Shown piece by piece: positions 1-11,300 of a stretch of DNA of 64,000 bases. Both the position numbers and the translations under genes were made by a program. Each line of letters opens with the position of its first letter. Position 1 is the first letter of the stretch. The notes beneath the pieces are model-generated. The model ran no database searches. It was not told the origin of the DNA and was given only the letters and a program-made list of their open reading frames with translations. The DNA comes from Salsipaludibacter albus (GTDB lineage Bacteria > Actinomycetota > Nitriliruptoria > Nitriliruptorales > Nitriliruptoraceae): positions 62,001 to 126,000 of the forward strand of contig NZ_JAHOPH010000002.1 of the NCBI RefSeq assembly GCF_019798055.1, written 5' to 3'.

Positions 1-122
1 GGTGTCATCGTGGGTTCCCCCGTCGTCGTGGACGTCACCACCACACCATCCTCGACCGGTGCAAGACCAGCGCAAGAAGGACCCCGGGCGACCCGTGGGC
101 GGCGCCGGCGACGACCGTCCAT

Positions 123-166
123 CCCCCGGCAGGGGTGATGGTCCGGCCCGGTCGATGCGCCATACT
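123..166 (+). promoter_or_regulatory. Candidate promoter of the first WXG100 gene
   Basis: A 16-mer at 123-138 (CCCCCGGCAGGGGTGA) matches the region-4 dyad consensus at 11 of 16 positions. It is followed by 22 bp and CATACT at 161-166. The promoter of the WXG100 gene at 19393 has the same layout. The -10 is imperfect and no transcript start is known, so this is an inference from spacing and similarity. Confidence 0.4.
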
Positions 167-215
167 TGCTCCAGGTGGCCGCGGACCGTGCTGGCCGGGC
201 CGATCAGGAGGAAGC

Positions 216-821
216 GTGGGCGACGTGCTCGGCGCCGATCCCGACCAGCTCGAGACGCTGGCCGGGCGGTTCGAACGGCGCGCGTCCGAGCTGGCGGGCA
301 GCCGGTCCTCGCTGACCGCGATGCTGTCCCGGGTGCCGTGGGTCGGGGCGGACGCCGACCGGTTCCGGACCACCTGGCGTCGCGAGCAGTCCCGCCACCT
401 CGACCTCGTGGTCGACGACCTGCGGTCGATGGCCGCCGACCTGCGTCGCGAGGCCGCCGACCAGCGGTCGACGTCCGGCGGCATGCAGGGTTCCGGCTCG
501 GCCGGCGGCGTTCCGGCCGGGGTCGCCGGCACCGACCCGGGCGGGGGACTGGCCGACCACGGCGGGGCACCCGACGAGGTCGCCCGTCGTGGCGTCACGG
601 CGATCGCCCCCACCAGCAGTGCGGTGCGTCGGGTCCTGGCCGGATCCTCCGGGCCACGCCTCGACGAGCTCACCACCGGTGGCGCCGTGCCGGTCGCGGG
701 CGGACCCGTGACCGTGCCCGACGTGGCACCGGCCGACGCCGACGCGCGCTCGACCGGCCTGCCCGCCCCCGTCCGTGAGCCGGCCACGGTGCGGACGCAC
801 CTGGATCGGTGGTGGACATGA
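216..821 (+). CDS. WXG100-type protein with long C-terminal tail
   Basis: A protein of about 201 residues. The N-terminal 90 residues are a helical hairpin with the motif PWVGADADRFRTTW, which corresponds to the W-x-G turn of WXG100 (EsxA/B-like) type VII secretion substrates. The remaining 110 residues are Gly/Ala/Pro-rich and probably disordered; typical WXG100 proteins stop near residue 100. The GTG at 216 is chosen because AGGAGG lies 4 bases upstream; a longer upstream reading frame adds only low-complexity residues. The stop overlaps the next start (ATGA), so the three genes from here to 1860 look like one operon. Export by the FtsK/EssC-type ATPase at 19717-23991 is inferred from context. 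Confidence 0.75.
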   Translation: MGDVLGADPDQLETLAGRFERRASELAGSRSSLTAMLSRVPWVGADADRFRTTWRREQSRHLDLVVDDLRSMAADLRREAADQRSTSGGMQGSGSAGGVPAGVAGTDPGGGLADHGGAPDEVARRGVTAIAPTSSAVRRVLAGSSGPRLDELTTGGAVPVAGGPVTVPDVAPADADARSTGLPAPVREPATVRTHLDRWWT

Positions 822-1249
822 GGACCGTCACGCTGGCCAGCAGTGGCGGGGTCGAGCTCGCCCTGCCGGGGGACTGGCGGCTGGCCGAGACCGGGCCCGA
901 GGCCGCCGCCTTCGGCTCGTCGGACCCCGACGGGCCGGTCCTGGTACTGCGCGAGGCGCCGGTCCGGCTGACCGTGGAGGCGTGGTGGGACGCGGCTCGC
1001 AGTGCCCCGGGCGCGGTCCTGGTCGACGTGGACGAACGAGGCGACGGGTTCGTGGCGCGCCATGCATGGCTGGACGAGGACCGGTCCACGACGACCTGCA
1101 CCCGGGTCGTCGGGGCGCCCGGCCGCAGCCTGGTCGCGGCCGTGACCGTCCCGACCGCCGTCCTGCCCGAGCGACACGACGACCTGCTGGCCCTGCTCGA
1201 CGGCGTCCAAGTCACCGGCGTGCCGAGCGGGTCGCTGGAGGACGGCTGA
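818..1249 (+). CDS. Small unknown protein in WXG100 operon (LpqN/DUF1795-like look)
   Basis: A 143-residue protein with no signal peptide or membrane segment. It begins with a beta-rich stretch around GGVELALPGDWRLAE and alternates strands and helices, which resembles the compact alpha/beta fold of LpqN/PsbP-like proteins. That resemblance is by eye only. The start overlaps the preceding stop as ATGA, and the stop overlaps the next start as TGATG, so translation is probably coupled to both neighbours. The position right behind a WXG100 gene suggests an accessory or chaperone-like job in the same secretion pathway, but no specific function can be claimed. Confidence 0.65.
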   Translation: MRTVTLASSGGVELALPGDWRLAETGPEAAAFGSSDPDGPVLVLREAPVRLTVEAWWDAARSAPGAVLVDVDERGDGFVARHAWLDEDRSTTTCTRVVGAPGRSLVAAVTVPTAVLPERHDDLLALLDGVQVTGVPSGSLEDG

Positions 1250-1860
1250 TGGCCACCGCCGTGCAGCTGTCGCGTGACGCCCTGGACCAGGCACGACGCG
1301 GGTCACCCGACCGGCTCGCCGACGAGCTGGCCGAGCTGGTCGGCGCGGACGAGCTGGTCGGTGCGCTGGCCGGCACGCGAGTCGTCGCGCGGTGCCTGCT
1401 GGCCGCGCCGGACGGGCTGACCCGCCTCGACCTGCACGCGGGCGACGGGGTCGCCCTGCTGCTGGACGGGGACGGGGGCGACCCGGCGCGGACTGGCGAC
1501 GGCCTGGTGTCGTCCCACCTCGACGCGTTGGTCCACCTGGTGGTCGAGTCGGTGGGCCTCCAGTGGCGTCCCGTGCCGGCGTCCCCGCCCTTCACGGTCG
1601 ACGATCCGACCGACGTCCCGACGGCGGTGCTCGACTACCCCGGCTCCGCCCTCGCCACGCACCTGCCTCCCAGCGTCGACCCCGCACGACTGCGCTGGTG
1701 GTCGTTGCAGTTCCCCGGTCCGTCCGGGGCCGTCGAGGCGGAGGTGACCGTGCTCGACGCCGACCGTGCCGGCCTGTTCCACCAGGACGGGACCCGGCTC
1801 GAGCCGACGACGTCGGCGCTGGCGTGGGACCGATTGTGGGCCGGCCTCAGCCGGGGCTGA
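1249..1860 (+). CDS. Unknown protein, last gene of the WXG100 operon
   Basis: A 203-residue soluble protein without recognisable domains. It starts at the ATG inside a TGATG overlap with the previous gene. An amphipathic N-terminal region (residues 1-50) is followed by beta-rich segments. EspG-type chaperones accompany WXG100/PE/PPE substrates in ESX loci, and a similar role is conceivable here, but there is no motif to support it. Its last 14 bp overlap the 3' end of the convergent alpha-glucosidase gene. Confidence 0.6.
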   Translation: MATAVQLSRDALDQARRGSPDRLADELAELVGADELVGALAGTRVVARCLLAAPDGLTRLDLHAGDGVALLLDGDGGDPARTGDGLVSSHLDALVHLVVESVGLQWRPVPASPPFTVDDPTDVPTAVLDYPGSALATHLPPSVDPARLRWWSLQFPGPSGAVEAEVTVLDADRAGLFHQDGTRLEPTTSALAWDRLWAGLSRG

Positions 1861-3571
1861 CCTCGCGACGGTGCACGCGTGCCTCCCACGGGCGCAGCGC
1901 GGCGGGGTCGTCGGGCGGGTCGCCGGACACGTTGCCCAGCAGCACCTCCGTGCCGGCCCAGTCGCCCGCGGCCTCGCCCAGGTCCACCGTCCGGTCGGCG
2001 TCGGTGAAGTTGCCCAGCACGAGCAGCTCGACGTCGTCGTGGCGACGCAGGAACGCGTAGACGTGCGGGTCCTCGGGCGCCAGCATCGTGAAGTCGCCGA
2101 TCGCGACCACGTCGTGGTCGTGGCGCAGGGCGATCAGTGCCCGGTAGTGGTGCAGCACCGACGTCGGGTCGTCGCGCTGGGCGGCCACGTTCCAGTCGAC
2201 GTGGTCCGGGTTGACCGCGATCCACGGCTGGCCGGTCGTGAACCCCGCATGCTCCGTCGCGTCCCACTGCATCGGGGTCCGGGCGTTGTCGCGGCTCATC
2301 GGCGCCATGGCGGCGAGCAGGTCGTCACGGTCGGCGCCCGCGGCCAGCGCGGCCGCGTGGTGGTTGACCGACTCGATGTCGCGGAACTGGTCCGCATCGG
2401 TGAACGGGAAGTTGGCCATCCCGATCTCCTGGCCCTGGTAGACGTAGGGCGTGCCGTGGTGCAGGTGCACGACGGTGGCCAGCATCGTCGCCGAGCGGGC
2501 GCGCCACTGGCCGTCGTCGCCGAAGCGCGACACGCTGCGGGGCTGGTCGTGGTTCTCGAGGTAGAGGCTGTTCCAGCCGACGTCGGCCAGCCCGACCTGC
2601 CACCGGTTCATGGTCGTCTTGAACTCCACCAGTGACAGCGGGCGGTGGTCCCACTTGCTGGCCGCCTGGTCCAGCGCGACGTGCTCGAACTGGAACACCA
2701 TGTCGACCTCGGCCCGGGCGGGGTCGGTGAAGTCCCGGGCCTGCTCGACCGTGACACCCGGCATCTCGCCGACGGTCAGGAGCCGGTCGGTCCGGTCGGC
2801 GAACACCTCCCGGTGCATCTCCTGGAGGAACTCGTGGATCCGGGGCCCGCACACGTAGTGGGCCGAGCCGTCGCCGTACGGGGACCCGCCCATGACCGGA
2901 CCGTCGGGCAGCTCGGGGTCCTTGGAGATCAGGTTGATGACGTCCATGCGGAACCCGTCGACCCCGCGGTCCAGCCACCAGTTCATCATCTCGTGCACCG
3001 CCGTCCGCACCGCCGGGTTCTCCCAGTTCAGGTCCGGCTGCTTGCGCGAGAACAGGTGCAGGTAGTACTCGCCCGACGACTCGTCGAACTCCCAGGCGGA
3101 CCCGGAGAAGAAGCTGCCCCAGTTGGTGGGCTCTGCGCCGGGGCTCCCGGGTTCGTGGCCGGGGCGCGGGGGGCGCCACCAGTACCAGTCACGGCGTGCG
3201 GAGTCGGGCCCGGACCGCGAGTCCACGAACCAGTCGTGCTCGTCGGAGGTGTGGTTGACGACCAGGTCCATGACCAGTCGCATGTCGCGGGCATGCAGCT
3301 CGTCGACCAGGTGGTCGAACCCGTCGAGGTCGCCGTAGAGCGGGTCGATGTCCCGGTAGTCGGCGATGTCGTAGCCGTTGTCGTCCTGGGGCGACGGGTA
3401 CACGGGCGACAGCCACACGACGTCGACGCCCAGCCAGGCGAGGTGATCGAGTCGGTCGGCCATGCCGGCCAGGTCGCCGATGCCGTCACCGGTCCCGTCG
3501 GCGAAGCTGCGGGGATAGACCTGGTAGACGACCGCGTCGTGCCACCAGGTCTCGGGGCGGGTCCTGGACAT
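1847..3571 (-). CDS. GH13 alpha-glucosidase / oligo-1,6-glucosidase
   Basis: A 574-residue cytoplasmic glycoside hydrolase of family 13 that probably hydrolyses alpha-1,4 or alpha-1,6 bonds of short malto- or isomalto-oligosaccharides. Visible family motifs, in order: the N-terminal VVYQVYPRSFADGTGDGIGD, DLVVNHTS, the nucleophile region GFRMDVINLISKD (Asp), the acid/base region VGEMPGV (Glu) and LENHDQPR (third carboxylate). Length is normal for the oligo-1,6-glucosidase/trehalose-6-phosphate hydrolase group. The ATG at 3571 is chosen because the family starts close to the WWHDAVVYQVYP motif; residues further upstream are low complexity. It is a metabolic gene within a secretion/surface locus, without an obvious partner nearby. 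Confidence 0.9.
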   Translation of the reverse strand: MSRTRPETWWHDAVVYQVYPRSFADGTGDGIGDLAGMADRLDHLAWLGVDVVWLSPVYPSPQDDNGYDIADYRDIDPLYGDLDGFDHLVDELHARDMRLVMDLVVNHTSDEHDWFVDSRSGPDSARRDWYWWRPPRPGHEPGSPGAEPTNWGSFFSGSAWEFDESSGEYYLHLFSRKQPDLNWENPAVRTAVHEMMNWWLDRGVDGFRMDVINLISKDPELPDGPVMGGSPYGDGSAHYVCGPRIHEFLQEMHREVFADRTDRLLTVGEMPGVTVEQARDFTDPARAEVDMVFQFEHVALDQAASKWDHRPLSLVEFKTTMNRWQVGLADVGWNSLYLENHDQPRSVSRFGDDGQWRARSATMLATVVHLHHGTPYVYQGQEIGMANFPFTDADQFRDIESVNHHAAALAAGADRDDLLAAMAPMSRDNARTPMQWDATEHAGFTTGQPWIAVNPDHVDWNVAAQRDDPTSVLHHYRALIALRHDHDVVAIGDFTMLAPEDPHVYAFLRRHDDVELLVLGNFTDADRTVDLGEAAGDWAGTEVLLGNVSGDPPDDPAALRPWEARVHRREVSPG

Positions 3572-3656
3572 GCCGTGGTCCTCGGGGTGCGGTCGGGCGG
3601 TGGACCGTCCATGGTGCCGCGCGGTGTCCGGGCGTGTTCGGTGTTCGGCTGGCTCC

Positions 3657-5072
3657 TCAGGGGGTGGGGCTCGGCGCGGGCGAGGGCGCGGCCTCACCCA
3701 GGCAGGCGGGGGGGCTGTCCTCGGACAGGCGGCCGTTGGCGCCCAGGGCCCGCACGACGACGCAGGGCCGCTGACCGACGACGTCGTCCAGGACCAGTGG
3801 TGAGGCCTCCGCCGTCATGGCGGCCTCGTCACCGGCGGCCCCGTCGACCCGCTGCACCTCGAAGGTGGCGTCCTCGGGGCCCTGCCAGCGGACCTGGACC
3901 CGGCCGTCGTCGAGCTGCTCGAGCCGGACGGCGGTCGGGGTCGCCACCAGGTCGAAGAAGTCGTCGTCGACCACGGCGTCGTCGGTCGCGAGTGCCGTCG
4001 GCACCGGGTCGCTCGGCGGGGTCCGGGCCGCCGACCACGCCAGCAGGCCGATCCCGCCGATCGTCACGACGCCCGCCGCCACGCTGATCGCCAGGCGCCG
4101 ACGCGAGACCGGCGAGCGCTCCGGCTCGTCGCTGGCGCGGGTGCGCTGGGACGGCCGCGCGACCGTGGCGGTCGGCTCCTCGAGGTCGGGTCCGGCGCCG
4201 GCGGGCGACGGGGTCGGGGCGTCGCCCGACACCGTGAACCGGGTCCGGGTCAGGCCGAGCGACTCCTGCAGGGCCTGCAGCTCACGCCCGAGCGAGGCGG
4301 CCGACGCGGGCCGTTCCTCGGGACGCTTGGACAGCGTGGTCATCACCAGCTCGGCGACCGGACCCGGGACGCCGGCCAGGCGCGGTGGCGTCTCGCGCAG
4401 GACCCGCAACGCGACGTCGCGGGTGGACTGACTGCGACCGGGCGTGGCGAACGGTCGACGACCGGCCAGCAGGGTGTAGAGCGTCGCGCCCAGCGAGTAG
4501 ACGTCCGACAGGTGGTCGGCGTGGCGTCGCTCGATGACCTCGGGTGCGGCGTAGTGGATCGAGAAGCCCCCCACGCCGGCCCCCTCGCCGGTGCCGTCAC
4601 CGGCGAACGCCGAGATCCCGAAGTCGCCCAGCGCCGGCTCGCCGAACGCCGACAGGAAGATGTTCTGCGGCTTGATGTCGCGGTGCAGGACGCCGCGGTC
4701 GTGGGCCGTCTGCAGGGCGCCGCACATCTTCACGCCGATGTCGAGCACCTCGGCATGGTCGACGGCTCCGTCCGCGCGCAGCAGGTCGGCGGTCGTGCCC
4801 CGGTCGAACAGCTCCATGACGATGCACGGCTCGCTGGCCTGGGTCCAGCCGGCCGAGTAGACCGTGACGATGTGGGGGTGCTGGGACACGACGCCCATGG
4901 CACGGCACTCGCGCTCGAACGCGGCGCGCTGGCGGGCGTCCAGCCCGACGTTGAGGACCTTCACCGCGACGTCACGGTCGAAGTCGGCCTGGCGCGCCCG
5001 GTAGACGGTCGCGAAGCCACCCTCGCCGAGGAGTTCGAAGTCGGTGAATCCCGGAAGGCGCACGGCGGCCAT
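3657..5072 (-). CDS. Membrane-anchored Ser/Thr protein kinase (PknB-like)
   Basis: A 471-residue Hanks-type kinase. The glycine loop GEGGFA is at 15-20, the catalytic Lys at 38 (VAVKVLN), HRDIKPQN from 130 and DFG at 150-152, followed by an AAPEV segment. A juxtamembrane linker rich in Pro/Thr leads to one membrane segment near residues 322-345. The extracellular tail contains an FN3-like strand pattern (RVQVRWQGPEDATFEVQR) instead of PASTA domains. The gene diverges from the giant Ig/FN3 protein gene and shares a locus with a PP2C phosphatase and two FHA proteins, so it is the likely kinase of that phospho-signalling set. ATG at 5072 starts the kinase fold; longer readings add only low-complexity residues. 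Confidence 0.9.
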   Translation of the reverse strand: MAAVRLPGFTDFELLGEGGFATVYRARQADFDRDVAVKVLNVGLDARQRAAFERECRAMGVVSQHPHIVTVYSAGWTQASEPCIVMELFDRGTTADLLRADGAVDHAEVLDIGVKMCGALQTAHDRGVLHRDIKPQNIFLSAFGEPALGDFGISAFAGDGTGEGAGVGGFSIHYAAPEVIERRHADHLSDVYSLGATLYTLLAGRRPFATPGRSQSTRDVALRVLRETPPRLAGVPGPVAELVMTTLSKRPEERPASAASLGRELQALQESLGLTRTRFTVSGDAPTPSPAGAGPDLEEPTATVARPSQRTRASDEPERSPVSRRRLAISVAAGVVTIGGIGLLAWSAARTPPSDPVPTALATDDAVVDDDFFDLVATPTAVRLEQLDDGRVQVRWQGPEDATFEVQRVDGAAGDEAAMTAEASPLVLDDVVGQRPCVVVRALGANGRLSEDSPPACLGEAAPSPAPSPTP

Positions 5073-5221
5073 GCGGAAACCTCGTGTTCGGGACGGGACG
5101 GACGCGATCCGGTGCCGTCGAACGATACCTGAAGACCACGAGATTCCCCTCAGTTCTCCGGCTCGCGCCACGCTGCGTGGAACGTCCGTGGAGCGCCCGT
5201 TCGGGCCGATCGCGCTCGCCA

Positions 5222-5246
5222 TCACCCGTGATGGGTGAGGTAGCCT
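5222..5246 (+). promoter_or_regulatory. Inverted repeat and -10-like box before the giant surface-protein gene
   Basis: TCACCC (5222-5227) and GGGTGA (5233-5238) form a perfect 6-bp inverted repeat with a 5-bp spacer. TAGCCT (5241-5246) immediately downstream has the TANNNT form. The site lies between the divergent kinase and giant-protein genes. It contains CCATCACCCGT (5219-5229), whose reverse complement recurs upstream of the WXG100 gene at 19273-19283. No good -35 box is seen. Confidence 0.3.
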
Positions 5247-5324
5247 CCGGTGTGATCTGGTCCCCTGTCGGGGAGCCGCCCCGCTCGGTCGCGAGCGCCC
5301 CGTCACGAACACGAGAGTCCCCCC

Positions 5325-8300
5325 ATGGCCCTGTCCGCACGTCGGCTCCGGGGCGTCGCCAGCCTCACGGTGGCCGTCGTCGCGGCGAGCTCGATCGCCT
5401 TCACCGCGATCCAGGCCGACGGACGGCCGGCGTCGACCGAGGAGACCAACGACGGCGGCGCATGGCTGCTGGACCGCCGGGCCTCGGCCGTGGGCCACGT
5501 CAACCGTGCCACCCGCGAGGTCACCGGCGCCGTCCGGGCGGCCGACGCGGGCTCGGACTTCTGGGTCGACCAGTCCGCCGACACGGTCCTGGTGCACAAC
5601 ACCTCCAACCAGTCGATCTCGGTCGTGGACGGCCGCACCTACGCCGCGACCGCGACGGCCCCGGTCGGCTTCCCGGCCGACGTCGCCGCGGTCGACGGTG
5701 GCGTGACCATCGCGACCATCGAGCCGCTGCAGGTCTGGCAGATGCCCGTGTCGGAGTTCACGGCGCTGGACACCGACCTCGCCGACGTCGACGCCACCAT
5801 CGCCTCGACCGCCCCCGGGCAGGCCGTGGTGACGCCCACCGACGTCGTCGTGGCTGCTGACGCGGACGGTGTCGGCCACTGGCTGTTCCCCGACGGACGC
5901 CAGGAGGAGGTCGACCTGCCCCTGGAGGCCGAGCTCGTCGGGGTGACCGCCCTGGGTGACGACCTCGTGGCCGTGGACGCGGGGGGCCGACTCGCCGTGT
6001 CTGCGCCCGGGGGGACGGCGTCACTGGTCGAGTCCGACCCGGCCGCACTGGAGGGCGTCACCTGGCAGCAGCCCGGCCCGGCCGCGCCGATGGTGGTCGG
6101 GACCCGGGCCGACGGTGCGACCGTGGTGGTCGACCGTGCCAGCGGCGAGGTCGAGACGGCCGTGGCGCTGGACGGGCAGGACCCCGTGGCCCCGATCGTG
6201 CACGGGGGGTGCGTGTTCGCCCTGGTGCAGCAGCCGGCGACCTTCGCCCGACAGTGTGGCGAGGACGTGGCCGAGACCCCGATCTCCGGCCACGGTGGCG
6301 GCCCGCTGACCATGCGGCTCGTCAACGGCTGGGTGTGGATCAACGCCGTCGACACGGGCCAGGCCTGGGTGGTCGACGAGCAGGGCGACCTCGAGGAGGT
6401 CGACGACGTCGGCGACGCGCTCGAGCAGGACGAGGAGGAGACCGAGGAGGACCCCGAGGAGGGCGAGTCCACCCGGCAGCGCCAGGACAACGAGGCCGAC
6501 GAGGTCGGCACGGCCGACAAGCTGGACGACGACGGACGCAACGAGCCCCCGACCGCCAACCCCGACGAGGTGGTCGGACGCCAGGGCGACCCGATCGTGG
6601 TCAACGTGCTGGCCAACGACACCGACCCGGACGGCGACGTCCTGCTGGTGACCTCGGCGGGCACGCGGGACGACACCGCCCTGGTCGAGGTCACCGCGGA
6701 CCAGCGCTACGTCCAGGTCACGCCACCGGTCGACTTCACCGGGGTGGTCACCTTCGAGTACGCCATCTCCGACGGTCGCGGCGGCACCGACGGCACCACC
6801 TCGACGCTGGAGGTCGTGCCCGACGACGAGGCCGACAACCAGCCACCAACGCCCGAGACGGACTTCGTGGCGGCGGCGCCCGGGGCGGCCGCGTCGGTCA
6901 ACGTCCTGGACAACGACACCGACCCCGAGGGCGACAGCCTCGTCCTGCTCGAGATCGAGGGCGAGGGTGCCACCGTGGTGTCCGCCCCGGACGGCGAGGT
7001 CACCGTGACGCCCGACGAGGCCGCGGCCGGTGAGCTCGAGCTGGGCTACACGGTCGCGGACTCCTTCGGGGCCACCGCGAGCGGCCGGGTCCGGGTCGAC
7101 GTCCGCACCGTCGAGGAGGCCAACCGCCCACCCGACGCGCGCAACGACTCCGGCACGACGACGGTCGGCAAGCCGATCGTGTTCAACCTCCTCGACAACG
7201 ACGCCGACCCGGACGGGGACCGCATCACCGTGTCGGGTCCGCCCACGTCCGTGTCGACCCCGTCCGGTGGCGACGAGGTCTACACCTCCCTGTCACCGGA
7301 CGGGGTGTTCCTGATCGAGGCACCGGTCGCCGGCGACTACGTGTTCCGCTACCAGGTGTCCGACGGCGCCTTCTCCGACGAGGCCCAGATCCGGGTGCTG
7401 GTCCGCGAGGAGGAGGAGAACCGCCCGCCCGTGGCGGTCCGCGACGACGCCGTGATCCCGGCGGGCGCGACCCGGGTGGTCCAGGCACTGCGCAACGACG
7501 GCGACCCGGACGGCGACGTCATCGCGATCACCGGCTGGACCGGGTCCCCGGGCCTGGTCGTGGAACGCATCGAGGGGATCGGGTTCCGGGTCACCGCCCT
7601 GCCGACTGCCTCGCCACGCGAGGTGTTCACCTACGAGGTCTCGGACGGGGTCAACGACCCCGTCCTGGCCACGGTCGTGGTCACCGTGTCCGAGGCCACC
7701 GGCGAGGACCAGCGACCCGTCGCCAAGCCCGACGTCGTCGAGGTCCAGCCCGGCCAGTCGGTCGCCGTGCCGGTCCTGCGCAACGACTTCGACCCCGAGG
7801 GCGGGTCGTTGGAGGTCGTCACGATCACCGAGCGCGACGACGCGACCCTGGCGGTCGGCGGTGCCGGGCAGTCCGTCATCGTCACCCTGCCGGGGTCGGC
7901 CCGGCTGGGCTTCACCTTCGGCTACGAGATCACCGACGATGCCGGCAACCGTGCCTCGACCACGGTCGAGGTGCAGGTGGTCCAGCCCGGCGACCGCAAC
8001 CGGCCCCCGGTCGCGGTGCCCGACATCACCACCACGCTCGAACGCACCCCGGTCGTCGTCGACGTGCTCGGCAACGACTCGGACCCGGACGGCGACGCGC
8101 TCCAAGTCGAGTCCATCGCCTCCCAGCCGGTCGGCGGCAGCGCCCGGGTGCTGGAGGACGGCACGCTGGAGTACACGCCCCTGGGCGACTTCACCGGGAC
8201 CGACCGGTTCGACTACGCACTGGTCGACGCCCGCGGGGCGCGGGTCACCGGCCAGGTCCTGGTCGGGGTGATGCTGCCGGACGAGAACCGGCCCCCGATC

Positions 8301-11300
8301 GCGGTGCCCGACACGGTCGAGGTGGTCGCCGGCACGCAGCGTGGGCTGCTGGACGTCCTCGTCAACGACCTCGACCCCGACGGCGACCGCCTCGTGGTGA
8401 CCGACACGTCCGACGTGCGGCTCGGGGAGGTCGCGATCGCGCCCGGTGGCACGGGCGTGCTCTACACCCCGCCGGACGTCCCCGAGGACGGCCAGGACCG
8501 CGACCTCGCCTTCCGCTACTCGATCGACGACGGCGCCGGCCACACGGTCGACGGCACGGTGCACGTCACCGTGCTGGCCGAGGCCGAGCCCGTGCCACCG
8601 GTCGCCAACGACGACCAGGCCGGCCCGACCACGGCCGGTGAGGCAGTGGTCGTCGAGGTGCTCGCCAACGACCTCGACCCCGACGGTGACCCGGCCGACC
8701 TCGACGTCTCCTCCGACGATCCGGCCGTGCGGGTCCGCCCCGACGGGCGCGTCTCGATCACGCCGGGGGACACGACCCGCAGCTACGTCTACGAGGTCAC
8801 CGACGCCGACGACCTGACGGCGTCGGCCGCGGTGACGGTGATCGTGGTGGACAACCGGGCCCCGGTGGTCGAGTCTCGCCAGGTCGAGACCGCCTTCGAG
8901 ACCCCCGTGGAGGTCGACGTCACCGGCCAGGCCAGCGACCCGGACGGCGACCGCCTCCTGTTCGTGTGCTGCGACCAGGTCCGCGGCGGCACCCCCGAGA
9001 TCACCTCGGCCGACGCCACGACGCTGGAGGTCCGGTTCGTGCCCAACCCCGGCTTCGACGGCGAGGCCGGGTTCGCCTTCACCGTCGACGACGACAACGG
9101 CCACCAGGTCGCCGGCAGCGTGCTGGTCACGGTGGAGCCGGAGGCCAACCGCCCCCCCGAGGTCGCCGATCGCGAGGTGACGGCCGAGGTCGGACGCACC
9201 ACCACGCTGGACCTCGCCGGCCTGGTCACCGACCCGGACACCGAGGACGAGCACACCTTCGAACTGTCCGAGCAGGGCGGCCCGATGTCGTTGTCGCGCT
9301 CGGGTGACCGGGTCGTGATCGATCCCGAGATCACCGCCACCGGCCAGACCGGGACCTTCGTGGTCACCGCCACCGACGAGGCCGGCAACACCGGAGCCGG
9401 ACGCGTCACGGTCCCGCTGACGGCCTCGACCCTGCCCCCGCCCGTCGCCACCGGGGACCGGGCGCGCACGACCCAGGGCGTCGAGGTGTCCGTGCCCGTG
9501 CTGGCCAACGACATCGGTGACGGCCTGCGGGTCGTGTCCGCCTCGTCCCCGGACGGGACCGCCGACGTCCGCGGCGACCAGGTCGTGTTCCGACCCGACA
9601 ACGACTTCTTCGGCACGGCGGTCGTCACCTACACCATCGGGGACGAGCAACGGACCGAGGCACGCCAGGACACCGCACAGGCCCGGGTCGACGTCATCGG
9701 CTTCCCCGGCAAGCCGGCCACGCCACGGGTGGTCGCCGACTCGCGCGAGGCGACGATCAACTGGTCGGCCCCGGCGGCAAACGGCTCGCCCATCGACGGC
9801 TACGAGCTCGAGCACGACCAGGGTGGATCGCAGGCGCTGGGAACGTCGACGACCCACCAGTGGACCGCGCTCGACAACGGCACCTCCTACCGCTTCCGGA
9901 TCCGTGCCACCAACGAGGCCGGGCCCAGCCCGTGGTCCGACTGGTCACCCGCCGTCATCCCCAACGAGGTACCGGGTCGCCCGGCCGCCCCGCAGGTCGA
10001 CTTCGCCGACGAGGCGCTGGACGTCGACTGGACCGCCCCGGCCAACGACGGGACGGCGATCCTGCGCTACGAGCTCGAGATCGGCGGCGGCACGACCGGC
10101 TCCCGCGAGATCCCGCCGGGCGGTTCCCGGACCGCCTACACCTGGGAGGGGCTGTCCAACGGGACCAACCACCAGTTCCGGGTCCGGGCGATCAACGCCG
10201 CCGGCGAGTCGGCCTGGTCGAGCTGGTCGGCCACCGAGCACCCGCTGACCACCCCGGACGCACCCGAGGTCGGCGACGTCAGCAACGGTCCCAACTACCT
10301 CCAGATCAGCTGGAACCGACCCTACGACGGTGGCGACACCATCCAGCGCTACCAGGTCCAGCGGCGGGACGCCGGCGGGGGATCCACCTCCGAGGCGTCG
10401 GTGTCGGGTGCCTCGACGACCTCCTACCGCTGGGGCGACCTGCCCAACGGCAAGGAGTTCCAGTTCCGGGTCCGCGCCATCAACCGGGCCGAGGCCACCT
10501 CCGACGGCTGGTCGGCGTGGTCGGCCCCCGCCAAGGCCTGCGACGTGCCGGACCGGCCGGGCGCACCGGGCGCGAGCCGGGGGGACCGCCAGGTCGACGT
10601 GAGCTGGAGCGCACCGGGGGCGAACGGTTGTGGCATCACCGGCTACGACGTGCAGCACGACCAGGCCTCCACGGTCCGGACGGCCGGCGCCTCGGCGACC
10701 TCGCTGAACTGGTCCGGGCTGACCAACGGCACGACCTACCGGTTCCGGGTCCGCGCCGGCAACGAGCAGGGCAGTGGCGGCTGGTCGGACTGGTCGTCGG
10801 CCGCCACCCCGGCCGGTGCGCCGTTCGCCCCGCCCGGCTTCTCCGGCGCGCCGGTGACGGGCGAGAACGGCCACGTCCGGCTGACCTGGAACGCGGCCGA
10901 CGCCAACGGTGCGGGCATCGACCGCTACGAGGTGCGGGTGAACGCCGGACCGTGGCAGGGCGTGGGTGGGGCCGGCACGCGTGCCCACACCGTCACCGGA
11001 CTCAACCCGGGCACCACCTACACCTTCCGCGTGCGGGTCGTCAACGCGGTCGGGCCGGGCGAGGTGTCCTCCACCAGCGTCGCCGCCAGGGGCTACCCCA
11101 GCCGGATCGGTTCGCTGTCGGTCAACGAGTCCACCCGTGGCCAGCTGACCTGGAACTGGGGCGCGCCGTCGGGCAACGGCGGCGGCGTGGACGAGTACCG
11201 CGTCCAGCGGGACGGCGCCGCCAACGTGACGACGTCGTCGCGGACCTACACCTGGCGCAACCTGGGTGACAACGTCACCCGTCGGGTCCAGGTGCGTGCC

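Noticed and set aside
7293-9857. Long minus-strand frame under the giant gene
   Set aside because: It is a shadow of the repetitive GC-rich coding strand: biased toward Gly/Asp/Arg/Val, with no domain and no ribosome-binding site.
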